From Enterococcus hermanniensis (GTDB taxonomy: Bacteria > Bacillota > Bacilli > Lactobacillales > Enterococcaceae): a stretch of 64,000 bases of DNA. The number at the start of each line of letters is the position of its first letter. The first letter of the stretch is position 1. The DNA lies in NCBI RefSeq assembly GCF_001885945.1, contig NZ_JXKQ01000003.1, positions 186,001 to 250,000 on the forward strand. Direction: 5' to 3'. The position numbers and the translations under genes were made by a program. The notes under the pieces were generated by a model. The model worked only from the letters and a program-made list of their open reading frames with translations, made no database searches and was not told the origin of the DNA. This document shows positions 1 to 8,573 of this stretch, one piece after another.

Positions 1-67
1 AGTCTATTTTAACGATAAAATCAAAAAATATGCATTTTTTTGAAGATATATGAAGGTTTTCATATTA

Positions 68-99
68 TAAAAAGCGAGCAGGAAATTCCTACTCGCTTT
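68..99 (-). terminator. Terminator after the glycyl radical enzyme gene
   Basis: A 14-bp hairpin (arms 71-84 and 86-99, one mismatch) lies just past the stop codon of the gene read leftward and is followed on the minus strand by a run of T. It suggests that the enzyme gene is the last in its transcript. Bases 1-67 are AT-rich and hold no visible gene. Confidence 0.7.
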
Positions 100-104
100 G
101 TTTA

Positions 105-2534
105 TTAAATGATGTGCTCTGTTCGTTCAATAATATCATCTTGTGTTGCTTTTGATAATACATTGAAGAAAGCCGAATATCCGGCGACTCGAACAATTAA
201 ATCACGATGTTTTTCTGGGTGTTTTTGGGCATCGATCAAGGTTTCTCGCGAGACTACATTATATTGGATATGATAGCCATGAAGCCTATTGAAGAAGGCT
301 CTTAAAAGCATGATTAATTTTTGTTTGTCTTCTTCTTTAGCTAACGTTTGAGGGTTGACTTTTTGATTTAACAATACCCCACCAAGAATATCTTCTGTGC
401 TTAATTTAGAGACAGATTTTAATACTGCTGTCGGACCATTTTTATCCATATTATGGGACGGAGAACACCCTTCTGCTAGCGGTGTCCAAGCTTTTCTGCC
501 ATCTGGTGTAGCCATCGTTGCTCGCCCTTGCCCAACATTGGCTGAAATGGATGATGTTCCTGAATAGCGAATGCCCCCGATTGGTCCACGTCCATAACGT
601 GTATTTGGATATTTAGCGATTTCATCAATATAACTATCATATGCTTTTGTGATCAATTGATCGACTTGATCATCATCGTTACCATATTTAGGGACTTCTT
701 CCAAAATCATTTGTTGGATTTCTTGACTACGTTCACTAGCGTAATCAGTCATCAATGCTTCCCATAATTCTTCTGGGGCAACTTTTGCTTCGTCAAAGAC
801 GAGCTGTTTAATTGCAGCTAATGAATCTGCCATATTAGCAATTCCAACTTGTAGACCTGAAATAAAATCGTAAACTGCCCCGCCTTCTTTTAAGGTTTTG
901 CCGCGTCCAATACAATCTTCAGTTAATGTAGAACATAAAATATCTGGTACATCGCGCTCTAAACCTAGATCAATGGCATTTTCTACGATCACACTCATTC
1001 GCGTCAATTCACGGACGGTCTTGTCCCATGCATCTTGCAATTCTTTATACGAAGTCATCTCTTTGAAATGACCGTAGCCTTTAACAAAGCGTTTTCCAGA
1101 AACAGGGTCAATACCATTATTCATTGCAATCATTAAAATTTTAGGGAAGTTCATATAACTCATCCCTGTACAACGATAGCCCCATTTTCCTGGTACTGCT
1201 GTCTCTACACAACCAATAGCACTGTAATCATAGGCATCTGTTTCACTCACTCCTACTTTTATAAATGATGGAATAATGATTTCATCATTATTGAAAGCCG
1301 GCATGCCAAAGCCAAGTTTCATCACTTCGATGCATTCATTCATAAATTGATTATCTAAGCCCGAATGATAACGAACCGTTAAGTTAGGTTGTGGTAATTT
1401 AGTTTGCGCCACACTGCGTAAAACTAGATAAGATAATTCATTGACCGCGTCTTGTTTGTCTCTCGTTTGACCGCCAATCGTTACATTTTGATAAAGTGGG
1501 CTGCCCGCACTACTAAAAGTATGGGCTTGACTACGAACTTTGTTAACTGTTAATGTTTTGATCCAAAGATTTGTCAAAAGTTCTACCGCCTGATCTTCAG
1601 TAATTGACCCTTTAATTAAATCTGCTTTCAAATAAGGGTACATGTATTGATCAAAGCGTCCATAAGACAAAGAATGACCATTTGATTCGATTTGTAAAAT
1701 CAATTGAATGAACCAAGTTGCTTGGATAGCTTCCTGAAAAGTTTCTGCTGGCTCATAAGGAACTTTCCCACATATACGACTGATTTCTAATAGTTCAGCT
1801 TTCCGTTTTGGACTAGCAGTTTCCGCCAGTTCTTTTGCTAAACGGGAGTAACGTTCTGCATATATTTTTACTGCTTCAATGACGATCAAGACCGAATTAT
1901 AAAAACAGTATTTATCGATACTCTCCGGTTGTGTCAGATCCAATGCTGCTTTTTCTGCCAATGTCCGTTGTTGATACCCCTTAAGCCCGACCTTTAGCAT
2001 CTGTCCATAATCAACAGCTAAGTGAGCATCTCCAGAATTCATCTTTCCTTCCATTCCAAAAAAACCAGTTTCCATAAAAACACTTACTTCATCAGGTAAT
2101 AATGCCCCTGCTTTTGCACGTAGATTATTATTTTCCCAAAAAGGCGCAATTGAGCGTAAGTCTTCTTTTGTTTTCTCCGTAATATAAAAGACATCTCCAT
2201 CGCGTTTTTCAAACAAGTCCAATTCATTTAACACAAATTCCAGCGTATATTCAGGAAAGATCGGTGCATCACGATTTGATGCGGCTTGATTACCAACAAT
2301 CAAAGTCTCATCTTCAATATAAATCGACATTTTTTCCAAAATATTTTTAAGCATCAATGCACGTTTGACAGTATTCGGTTGATTCTGATGTTCCTTATAA
2401 GCTTCCGTTACTAATAATGCACGCTCTGCATCGATATAAGGTTTCTTTGTCAGCACAGCTTCTCGGAATTGGTCCATCCGATTCGTTAATTTTCCAAAAT
2501 AAGGAATGGTTTTTTCTTTTATTTGAATAGTCAT
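105..2534 (-). CDS. pflD: PflD/YbiW-type glycyl radical enzyme (pyruvate formate-lyase-like)
   Basis: An 809-aa glycyl radical enzyme. The catalytic cysteine is C442 in the GCVE motif, and the C-terminal radical site is RVAGYSAFF with the glycine at about 785. The whole chain reads like E. coli YbiW/PflD, for example NDEIIIPSFIK and GRGPIGG-type segments. GCVE and the overall match place it with the dehydratase/lyase branch and not with true pyruvate formate-lyase, which has adjacent cysteines. YbiW has been linked in recent work, as I recall it, to ring opening of 1,5-anhydroglucitol 6-phosphate; this is family knowledge and is not shown here. The start is supported by GGAGG upstream. The gene lies downstream of its DeoR regulator on the same strand, and the activase is divergent. 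No sugar PTS, transaldolase-like aldolase or glycerol dehydrogenase, often found beside such genes, is visible. Confidence 0.88.
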   Translation of the reverse strand: MTIQIKEKTIPYFGKLTNRMDQFREAVLTKKPYIDAERALLVTEAYKEHQNQPNTVKRALMLKNILEKMSIYIEDETLIVGNQAASNRDAPIFPEYTLEFVLNELDLFEKRDGDVFYITEKTKEDLRSIAPFWENNNLRAKAGALLPDEVSVFMETGFFGMEGKMNSGDAHLAVDYGQMLKVGLKGYQQRTLAEKAALDLTQPESIDKYCFYNSVLIVIEAVKIYAERYSRLAKELAETASPKRKAELLEISRICGKVPYEPAETFQEAIQATWFIQLILQIESNGHSLSYGRFDQYMYPYLKADLIKGSITEDQAVELLTNLWIKTLTVNKVRSQAHTFSSAGSPLYQNVTIGGQTRDKQDAVNELSYLVLRSVAQTKLPQPNLTVRYHSGLDNQFMNECIEVMKLGFGMPAFNNDEIIIPSFIKVGVSETDAYDYSAIGCVETAVPGKWGYRCTGMSYMNFPKILMIAMNNGIDPVSGKRFVKGYGHFKEMTSYKELQDAWDKTVRELTRMSVIVENAIDLGLERDVPDILCSTLTEDCIGRGKTLKEGGAVYDFISGLQVGIANMADSLAAIKQLVFDEAKVAPEELWEALMTDYASERSQEIQQMILEEVPKYGNDDDQVDQLITKAYDSYIDEIAKYPNTRYGRGPIGGIRYSGTSSISANVGQGRATMATPDGRKAWTPLAEGCSPSHNMDKNGPTAVLKSVSKLSTEDILGGVLLNQKVNPQTLAKEEDKQKLIMLLRAFFNRLHGYHIQYNVVSRETLIDAQKHPEKHRDLIVRVAGYSAFFNVLSKATQDDIIERTEHII

Positions 2535-2584
2535 TTTTGCGCCTCCATTTTCATACGTAACTTATTAATACTTCTTTCGTAACA

Positions 2585-2614
2585 ATAGTAGCATGTGTAT
2601 TTTATCACAGTCAA
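2585..2614 (-). promoter_or_regulatory. Sigma-A-type promoter of the glycyl radical enzyme gene
   Basis: On the minus strand TTGACT (2609-2614) is followed after 18 bp by TACTAT (2585-2590). It lies about 50 bp before the start codon and downstream of the regulator's terminator, so the enzyme gene has its own promoter. The region between -10 and the start carries CGTAAC twice, a possible regulator contact. Confidence 0.6.
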
Positions 2615-2635
2615 CTTAAATCAAACCAATTGCAA

Positions 2636-2675
2636 AATAAAAAAATAGGAGTGCACAGATGTGCATTCCTATTTT
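2636..2675 (-). terminator. Terminator of the DeoR-family gene
   Basis: A hairpin with arms at 2642-2655 and 2661-2675 follows the regulator stop codon on the minus strand and ends in a T-run. It separates the regulator from the enzyme gene. Confidence 0.75.
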
Positions 2676-2694
2676 AACGACACGATTTTGTTGT

Positions 2695-3441
2695 TCAAAT
2701 GGTTTGAACATTGATATTTTCTGCTACTAAAAATTTTGTGATTTTTGGATTGATTTTTTTATCCGTAAATACTCTGCTGATTTCATTGAATGAAAATTCG
2801 GACACAACACCGTTTTGAATAAATTTACTTGAATCAGTTAAGACAATTGTTTGATTTGCTGCACTGGCTAACATCCTCGTAGTGTCACATCTTGTGATAT
2901 CACTTCCAGTAAATCCACGCCGTTGATCAAAGCCGTCGATTCCAATAAATAATTTGTCTACGTGGAATTCATCGACCACCTTTTTTATCAATGGGCCAAC
3001 ATTTACTTGAGATTCTTTTTGATATTCCCCACCAAGCAAAATAACTTTGACTGTATCAGCTTTTCGAATGTATGAAGCGATAAAACAAGAATTGGTTATG
3101 ATAGTGATATCATTGCGATTGAATGCTAATTCTTCTGCTAATAATGCACAAGTAGATCCCGATTCGATCATCACAACCTCTCCATCGCTAACTATTTTAC
3201 TTGCTTCTAAGGCAATCTTTCGTTTCAAATCATAATTTTGAGCCAGGCGGTAATTAATATCATCTGTATTATTTAGTAATGCATACCCATGCTGACGATG
3301 TAAAAGGCCACGTAGCTCTAATTTATCTAAATCTTTTCTGATTGTTACTTTTGAGACATTCAGCAATCTAGAAAGCTCATTTACTTCAATCTTCTTCTTA
3401 TCACTGACAATGGAAAGTATTTCTTCTTCTCGAGACATCAT
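2695..3441 (-). CDS. DeoR-family transcriptional regulator
   Basis: A 248-aa repressor of the DeoR/GlpR type. Residues 1-57 form the winged HTH (SRLLNVSKVTIRKDLDKLE), followed by the sugar-phosphate-sensing DeoRC domain with IESGSTCALLAEEL, TNS and GIDGF segments. Such proteins release DNA when they bind a phosphorylated sugar. It sits between the glycyl radical enzyme and the divergent activase and is the obvious local regulator of both. GGAG precedes two adjacent ATG codons and either could be the start. The effector cannot be read from the sequence; a phosphorylated polyol or anhydro-sugar would fit the enzyme. Confidence 0.88.
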   Translation of the reverse strand: MMSREEEILSIVSDKKKIEVNELSRLLNVSKVTIRKDLDKLELRGLLHRQHGYALLNNTDDINYRLAQNYDLKRKIALEASKIVSDGEVVMIESGSTCALLAEELAFNRNDITIITNSCFIASYIRKADTVKVILLGGEYQKESQVNVGPLIKKVVDEFHVDKLFIGIDGFDQRRGFTGSDITRCDTTRMLASAANQTIVLTDSSKFIQNGVVSEFSFNEISRVFTDKKINPKITKFLVAENINVQTI

Positions 3442-3461
3442 TTCTACTCCAATAACTTATG

Positions 3462-3577
3462 ACATGTAGTTAAAGATTAGCATATTTTTACCAAAGGAAC
3501 AATTATACGGTATTTTTAATTACGTACGAAACCAAAAACACTTGTGTTAAAAACATATTATGCTAAACTTAACATGT
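3462..3577. promoter_or_regulatory. Divergent control region with paired ACATGT/TTAGC elements
   Basis: Between the DeoR gene and the activase, ACATGT...TTAGC (3462-3481) is mirrored by GCTAA...ACATGT (3562-3577). The two imperfect inverted copies flank the intergenic space and are candidate operators for the adjacent regulator. The assignment is inference from position and symmetry only. Confidence 0.35.
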
Positions 3578-3592
3578 ATTAAAGGAGGCAGA

Positions 3593-4372
3593 ATGATGAT
3601 CGATACAGCATGCATTTTTAATATTCAAAAATTTAGTATCCATGATGGTCCTGGTATTCGGACAGTGGTGTTTTTTAAAGGATGTCCGTTAAAGTGTTAT
3701 TGGTGCTCAAATCCAGAATCTCAATCTGGGAAGCCAGAAAAAATGAAAGATAGTCAAAAGAATCAGCTAACAACAGTTGGCAAGTATCAAACGCTTGACG
3801 AAGTCATTTCAGAAGTAATGAAAGATGAAGCCTTTTATGAAGAGTCAAATGGCGGTGTGACTCTATCCGGGGGTGAAGTATTGTACCAAGCTGAGTTTGC
3901 CACTGAACTTTTGCGCCGTCTGAAAGAAAAAAGCATCCATACAGCTAGTGAAACAACTGGTTTTGCGAAACCTGATGTTTTCAGTCGCTACATCGATCAG
4001 GTCGACTTGCTTTATTTTGATGTAAAACATCACGATGAAACTCAACACAAACTTGGAACCGGAGTTTCCTTAAAACCAATTTTAAAAAATCTTATGACTG
4101 CACTTGATAAACAATTAGAAGTTATCGTCAGAGTGCCAGTCATTCCCGGTTATAATGATGGCGCAAAAAACGCTCAAGCTTTCGCTGATTTATTTAACCA
4201 GTTAGGAATTACAACAATTGAACTATTACCTTTTCATCAATTTGGTGAAAAAAAATATACCTCTTTAGATCGTAATTATAAAATGCATGACATTCCGCAA
4301 TTGCATTCCGAAGAGTTGGAATACTTCAAAATAATCATGGAAGAAGCTGATATAACCTGTAGTATCCAGTAA
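3593..4372 (+). CDS. Glycyl radical enzyme activase (radical SAM)
   Basis: A radical-SAM activating enzyme that places the glycyl radical on the neighbouring PflD-type protein. It shows the CxxxCxxC iron-sulfur motif (CPLKCYWC) and the family signature around TLSGGEVLYQ. The chain is about 259 aa and lacks the cysteine-rich ferredoxin insert typical of activases of dehydratase-type glycyl radical enzymes, so it is the short form. AAAGGAGG sits 5-8 bases before a pair of ATG codons at 3593 and 3596; an ATG 33 bases upstream has no ribosome-binding site. It is transcribed away from deoR and pflD, from a separate promoter. Confidence 0.85.
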   Translation: MMIDTACIFNIQKFSIHDGPGIRTVVFFKGCPLKCYWCSNPESQSGKPEKMKDSQKNQLTTVGKYQTLDEVISEVMKDEAFYEESNGGVTLSGGEVLYQAEFATELLRRLKEKSIHTASETTGFAKPDVFSRYIDQVDLLYFDVKHHDETQHKLGTGVSLKPILKNLMTALDKQLEVIVRVPVIPGYNDGAKNAQAFADLFNQLGITTIELLPFHQFGEKKYTSLDRNYKMHDIPQLHSEELEYFKIIMEEADITCSIQ

Positions 4373-4458
4373 ATCTAGACTTTTTTAACTGTGTGATCTA
4401 CTATCGATAGACGGAAAGAACTTTCTCCTTTATACTTTTTAATGAAGGAGGAATCGTT

Positions 4459-4632
4459 ATGTTACGTAGATTACTTAACGCTTTGCTTGCTACTTTTATT
4501 TACTTAATCGTCTCAAATATCGGCAATTTATTTTTTGCCATTACTCCCCGCTACAGTTGGACCACAACCCTTTGGGAAGCACTCTTCTTTTTTATTTTTA
4601 TCTTCTTAATCCAGCAATTTAGAAAAAAATGA
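4459..4632 (+). CDS. Small membrane protein (57 aa)
   Basis: A short gene with AAGGAGGAA before its ATG and a terminator right after its stop. The protein is very hydrophobic, with two predicted transmembrane segments (about residues 5-29 and 38-52), an aromatic SWTTTLW loop between them, and a basic RKK tail. No family is recognised. The ribosome-binding site, composition and own terminator make it a likely real gene. Confidence 0.6.
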   Translation: MLRRLLNALLATFIYLIVSNIGNLFFAITPRYSWTTTLWEALFFFIFIFLIQQFRKK

Positions 4633-4646
4633 TTCTTTTCAGATGC

Positions 4647-4679
4647 TAAGCGTTCACATTATCGAGCGCTTTTTTATTT
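4647..4679 (+). terminator. Terminator after the 57-aa membrane protein
   Basis: An AAGCG(T)T...AGCGCTT stem at about 4648-4672 is followed by a run of T, 15 bases past the stop codon. Confidence 0.65.
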
Positions 4680-4734
4680 TAAGTTAATAATACGTTGATT
4701 TTAAAGCACCGAAATAATTTTTTGCTATTTTTGG

Positions 4735-4740
4735 TATAAT
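4735..4740 (+). promoter_or_regulatory. Extended -10 promoter of the GtrA-like gene
   Basis: TGGTATAAT is a perfect TATAAT with a TGn extension. No good -35 is seen 17 bp upstream, as is common for extended -10 promoters. It would give a leader of about 110 bases before the GtrA-like gene. A 16-codon ATG frame at 4774 in the leader lacks a ribosome-binding site and is not called. Confidence 0.45.
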
Positions 4741-4851
4741 TAATTAAGGATATTGTTTTTCTGCTTTAAAAAAATGAGCCTATTTCTGCTTACTTTTCAA
4801 TGCTTTACGGATATTAGGTGTTGAAAATACTTACTCTAGGAGTGATCCCTT

Positions 4852-5241
4852 ATCAATAAGAAAAGAGAATGGCAAACCATTAAATTTTTACTATGGGGTA
4901 TTGCCACGATGATTTTCAATATTGTATTTTATCATCTACTATTCTTAAAATTAGGTTTTGAGTATCAAACGGCCAATCTGATTTCTTGGTTTGTGACTGT
5001 CTCACTCTCCTACATAGTTAATAAGTTATTTGTTTTCAATTCCAGTTCAGTTATTACCTTAAAAGAAATCGTACTCTTTTTTGGCTCACGAATTTGCTCT
5101 TTAGTTGTTGAACTAATTATTTTGTTCATTTTATATGATTGGCTAAAATTTGGCGTGACTTCTAGTAAAATCGTCAGTCATGGAACTGCGCTAATCATCA
5201 ATTATTTTCTAAGTAAAATATTATTTTTAAAGAAAGAATAG
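4852..5241 (+). CDS. GtrA-like membrane protein with a probable non-canonical ATC start
   Basis: A GtrA-family protein, a four-helix membrane protein linked to flipping of undecaprenyl-linked sugars or to wall glycosylation. It shows the family pattern of a short basic start, a first helix (KFLLWGIATMIFN), then a second helix ending in VNKLFVF. The first ATG (4909) would cut into helix one. The reading frame is open back to a stop at 4843 and continues as I-N-K-K-R-E-W-Q. ATC at 4852 is 8 bases after AGGAG, so initiation at ATC, or a mutated ATG, fits better than the internal ATG. If only the ATG at 4909 is used the protein is 110 aa. No glycosyltransferase partner is nearby. Confidence 0.6.
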   Translation: MNKKREWQTIKFLLWGIATMIFNIVFYHLLFLKLGFEYQTANLISWFVTVSLSYIVNKLFVFNSSSVITLKEIVLFFGSRICSLVVELIILFILYDWLKFGVTSSKIVSHGTALIINYFLSKILFLKKE

Positions 5242-5269
5242 CCTAAAAAAGTAAAACTTTTTAGGCTAT
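5239..5269. terminator. Bidirectional terminator
   Basis: A perfect 11-bp inverted repeat (TAGCCTAAAAA / TTTTTAGGCTA) sits between the convergent GtrA-like and LPXTG genes and can serve both. Confidence 0.75.
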
Positions 5270-5284
5270 ACAATCCATACTTTT

Positions 5285-6412
5285 CTATAGCTGATTTTTC
5301 TTTAAAATCATTAACCCAATAGAACTAATGACCATCGCAATTCCACTAAAAATTGTACCTTTATTATTTTTTTCACCAGTTTTGGGTAACGAGTCAGATT
5401 GAATAGTTTCTGGTGAGCTATAAGATGCATTATCCGCTAATGGAACTTCGCTACTACTACCAATAGTTGGAATATCTACAACCTTTGCAGATTCCCCTTT
5501 TCCAAGTACGATTGAGTTACTGCTTAGATCACGACTATTTTTAGGAAGCTTTAAATTTCCAATAATGTCATTATTTAAATCAATATTGGTATCTTTATCA
5601 ATATTAATATCAGGTGTTGATGGTTTTATTGGAGTTTTAGGATTTACTGGCTTATCTGTATTGTCATCTCCTTTGGGGTCTGTTGGGTCTACTGGATCTA
5701 CTGGATCTACTGGATCTACTGGATCTGCTGGGTCTACTGGATCTACTGGGTCTACTGGGTCTACTGGATCTGTTGGATCTGTTGGATCTGTTGGATCTGT
5801 TGGGTCTGTTGGATCTGTTGGATCTGTTGGATCTGTTGGATCTGTTGGATCTGTTGGGTCTGTTGGGTCTGTTGGGTCTGTTGGGTCTGTTGGGTGAGTA
5901 TTTGTATCACTACCATCATCTGAGCTATCAAGGACAAATGTAATTGTTTGTGTTTGAACATCTGAAATACCATCGCCAACTATTGTAAAAGTTAGTTCAA
6001 ATTGACTTGTAACATTTTCACCAATATGAATAGTGTCAATTCCAATTAGGTGTTGCCCATTATTTGAAGCGACCCCTCCATCAATAAATACTCCTTCAGG
6101 AATATTCTGCAAACTTAATTTTTGTCCACTTGGAAAGTCTGTGATTTTTCCCCCACTAAAGGTTCCATCAAAACTAATTGGTATAATTGAACCCGATCTA
6201 AAATGAACCACTCCAGAATTGATCAGTTCGCCAGTATCCGTTCTCGTAATACTCAAGTTATTGACATGCAATGGTTCTTTATACTCTAGAACTGAACTAT
6301 TGTCGCTTGATTGAGTAGTTACATTTTCAACAGCCTTTACTTGATTTGTTGCAACGGATAATGCTGCAACCGAACTTAAAGTAACCATACTCATAACGCC
6401 TATTTTCTTCAC
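5285..6412 (-). CDS. LPXTG-anchored surface protein with a D-P-T/V repeat stalk
   Basis: A 375-aa sortase substrate. It has an N-terminal signal peptide (KKIGVMSMVTLSSVAALSVA), a beta-rich domain at about 35-165, a stalk of roughly 24 tandem PTD/PVD tripeptides at about 175-245, a linker, and then LPKTG with a hydrophobic stretch and a KKNQ tail for wall anchoring. The start is GTG, with AAGGAG nine bases upstream. The proline-aspartate stalk is typical of wall spacers that project a head domain. The ligand is unknown. It is transcribed away from an Mga-like regulator across a 580-bp AT-rich gap, which suggests but does not prove control by that regulator. Confidence 0.85.
   Translation of the reverse strand: MKKIGVMSMVTLSSVAALSVATNQVKAVENVTTQSSDNSSVLEYKEPLHVNNLSITRTDTGELINSGVVHFRSGSIIPISFDGTFSGGKITDFPSGQKLSLQNIPEGVFIDGGVASNNGQHLIGIDTIHIGENVTSQFELTFTIVGDGISDVQTQTITFVLDSSDDGSDTNTHPTDPTDPTDPTDPTDPTDPTDPTDPTDPTDPTDPTDPTDPTDPVDPVDPVDPVDPADPVDPVDPVDPVDPTDPKGDDNTDKPVNPKTPIKPSTPDINIDKDTNIDLNNDIIGNLKLPKNSRDLSSNSIVLGKGESAKVVDIPTIGSSSEVPLADNASYSSPETIQSDSLPKTGEKNNKGTIFSGIAMVISSIGLMILKKNQL
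5676..5895 (-). repeat. Tandem 9-bp coding repeat (D-P-T / D-P-V units)
   Basis: About 24 head-to-tail copies of a 9-bp unit (GGATCTGTT, GGGTCTGTT and GGATCTACT variants on the plus strand) encode the stalk of the LPXTG protein. Units of one kind cluster, as expected from replication slippage. All changes by whole units keep the frame, so stalk length can vary between strains. Confidence 0.9.
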
Positions 6413-6994
6413 TGTAAAAAACTCCTTATCATTTTATAACGTTTGTAATTTATATCTGACTAATATGTTAACTCTTAAATAACGAGTGTTCAAGGAACGA
6501 AAGTTATAATTAGAAATATATAACCAAAATAATTCTTTACATATAATATTTTTCTATCAAAAAGCATCATTTTCATTATCAAAACAGTCATATTTATATA
6601 TATATATTAATTATATTTGTTCTAATTTTTTTTTAATATTTCAATTACTTCCTGATATTTTTTTCATATTAACTATCTAAACACATTTATAATTTATGTA
6701 ATATGTAATTTGGGGTTCCATAATCATTAAATCCTCTCTTAATTATCTAGCTGGCAAGATTTTCATTTTTTATCCATACCTGATTTTTATATATAATTAT
6801 CAACTGGACTCAGTTTAAACTAGACCAAAGAGACTATTTTATCTTTTCCTGTGTAAAATTTAGTCAAAAATTGATAATCACTACTAAGACAATTTTTTTA
6901 CTCTATTCGTAAAACTCTATTTAAATATGTATGTTAGAATAGTTGAAAGAAAAATAGTTCTCTATGTCTACTGGAAATAGAATGAGGTGAGAAT
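6413..6994. promoter_or_regulatory. AT-rich divergent intergenic region (580 bp)
   Basis: No gene is seen. The region is extremely AT-rich, with TATATATATATTAATTATAT-like tracts near 6597-6616, and is likely curved. A TGTTAGAAT extended -10 (TAGAAT at 6935-6940) can serve the Mga-like gene. The LPXTG gene is read in the other direction. Mga-type regulators bind AT-rich, intrinsically bent upstream DNA, which would fit, but no defined box was found. Confidence 0.4.
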
Positions 6995-8488
6995 GTGTTT
7001 GAGTATTTTTTAACTAATAAAGAGCTAAAAAAAATTGAATTATATAAATATATTTTGTTTTCTAAAGAAGGGAAAACGAAAAAAGAGATCATTTTGGCCT
7101 TTCCCGAAATCAATCAAAGTACTGGAACTCGGTATCTTAAAGAGCTCATAGAAGACCTTTTTTCTTGTACATATGGTGAAGTAATTTTAAAAGAAGCATT
7201 TAGTGGGAAATTCTATGTAGCATTTAATGAAGAGACGACTTATACTGCAGATTTTACCATTGACCAGTTAAGGTATTTCTACATTGAAAAAAACCAACTA
7301 TTTTTATTACTTCGGACATTGGTTAATTCAAATTTTGAGACGATTGAGCAATTATCTCAAGAAACCAATATGAGTATGCCTAATTTATACCGTTCTTTAG
7401 CGGTGTTAAATACCATCTTGAAAAATTTTGATGTCAAAATATGTCTTGAAGATCCTAGTAATTTTACTGGAAATGAATTTGGTATTCGCTATTTCTTTTA
7501 CCTAGTTTATGGAGGCATATTTAGAACAACTACGGATACGCCTTTCAGAAAAAATTTTCCAACAGAACTTTTGACTATAGAAAAACTTAAAGAGCAACTG
7601 GATATTTCAAAAGAACTGTCCAAATCACAAGAAAATCGGGTGCGATTGATTTATGGAATTTCTGCTTGGCGAATGTTGTACCGAAAAAAATCGTTGAATG
7701 TTGATGAAAAGATGTTAGAAGATATTCAATTTTTTTACAACGGAAAACCACTTTTACATTCAGAATACTCCCTTAAAAGTAGGAAAATACTTGAGAATGA
7801 ATCAATTATGCTTAGTTTTTTTATCCAAGGATTGATTTATGAAGTATATTCCTTTGAACAACGTAAAAAAATTGTAGAAAAATATTGCGCTTCGAAATTG
7901 ACTATTAGCAAGCAAGCTGAATATATACTATTTGAATTAAGTCATCTATTCGAATTCTGTTATACAGATAAAAATTACATTGAATCCTATTATCTCTTGA
8001 TTTTAGGACTTATTTTTCAGAAACATTTAAATTTAATTGTTGATCCTATTTACGAAAATTCGTTAACAAAAAACAGACAAGTCTTTGAAAAAAATCAATT
8101 ACTTAAAGAAAGTCTTCCCAAACTAGAAAAATTTTTAGCACAATATATTGATTTCAGTAATAAAGATGAGATCGAAAAAGACTATATTTTGTTTTTCTAC
8201 TACCAAATAATAAATTTAAATAAAGCTGTTCAACCAATTAATATTTTTATTGAAAATACAAATAATATTATCCATGCTTACACTATAAAAAATAAATTAT
8301 TAAATGTTTTTAACCCTACCCTTCTAAATTTTGTAACAGAACCTTCAAAAGCATATTTATTGATTTCTAATACCTATGAAGGCCATTTCCCAAATAGTGA
8401 ACGTTTTTATTTCAACAATATTTATGATTCAAAAAATTGGCAAACTCTTTTTCATTTTATTTCTACTAAAATCTATAGCAAATTATAA
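6995..8488 (+). CDS. Mga/AtxA-like transcriptional regulator
   Basis: A 497-aa protein with the Mga layout: an N-terminal HTH (about 20-60, KTKKEIILAFPEINQSTGTR), a second Mga-type HTH (about 110-140, ETNMSMPNLYRSL), a central PRD-like helical domain and a C-terminal EIIB-like region. Such proteins are virulence and carbon-linked activators of surface proteins in streptococci and enterococci. The start is GTG, preceded by GAGGTGA. The divergent LPXTG gene is the likely local target (inference). A second member at 39711-41206 is frameshifted. Confidence 0.78.
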   Translation: MFEYFLTNKELKKIELYKYILFSKEGKTKKEIILAFPEINQSTGTRYLKELIEDLFSCTYGEVILKEAFSGKFYVAFNEETTYTADFTIDQLRYFYIEKNQLFLLLRTLVNSNFETIEQLSQETNMSMPNLYRSLAVLNTILKNFDVKICLEDPSNFTGNEFGIRYFFYLVYGGIFRTTTDTPFRKNFPTELLTIEKLKEQLDISKELSKSQENRVRLIYGISAWRMLYRKKSLNVDEKMLEDIQFFYNGKPLLHSEYSLKSRKILENESIMLSFFIQGLIYEVYSFEQRKKIVEKYCASKLTISKQAEYILFELSHLFEFCYTDKNYIESYYLLILGLIFQKHLNLIVDPIYENSLTKNRQVFEKNQLLKESLPKLEKFLAQYIDFSNKDEIEKDYILFFYYQIINLNKAVQPINIFIENTNNIIHAYTIKNKLLNVFNPTLLNFVTEPSKAYLLISNTYEGHFPNSERFYFNNIYDSKNWQTLFHFISTKIYSKL

Positions 8489-8506
8489 TTGACTATTCTG
8501 CTAAAA

Positions 8507-8553
8507 TAAAAAGACGATCGAGTTAGCTATAACGCTTCTCAATCGTCTTTTTC
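8507..8553. terminator. Bidirectional terminator between Mga-like and MerR genes
   Basis: A long stem, AAAAAGACGAT.GAG against CTC.ATCGTCTTTTT, separates two convergent genes and carries T-runs on both sides. Confidence 0.8.
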
Positions 8554-8573
8554 CATTTTAATGGTGGTAATCT

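Noticed and set aside
4774-4824. 16-codon ATG frame in the leader of the GtrA-like gene
   Set aside because: It lacks a ribosome-binding site and any codon pattern of attenuation leaders.
5676-5895. Tandem repeat that might suggest a CRISPR-like array
   Set aside because: Units are 9 bp, contiguous, without spacers and in-frame in a surface protein gene.
5565-5979. Long open frames in three other frames across the D-P-T repeat, rich in Gly-Ser, Leu-Asp or Gln-Thr repeats
   Set aside because: They arise because a 9-bp repeat without stops is open in several frames. They have no ribosome-binding sites, and the LPXTG frame explains the sequence.
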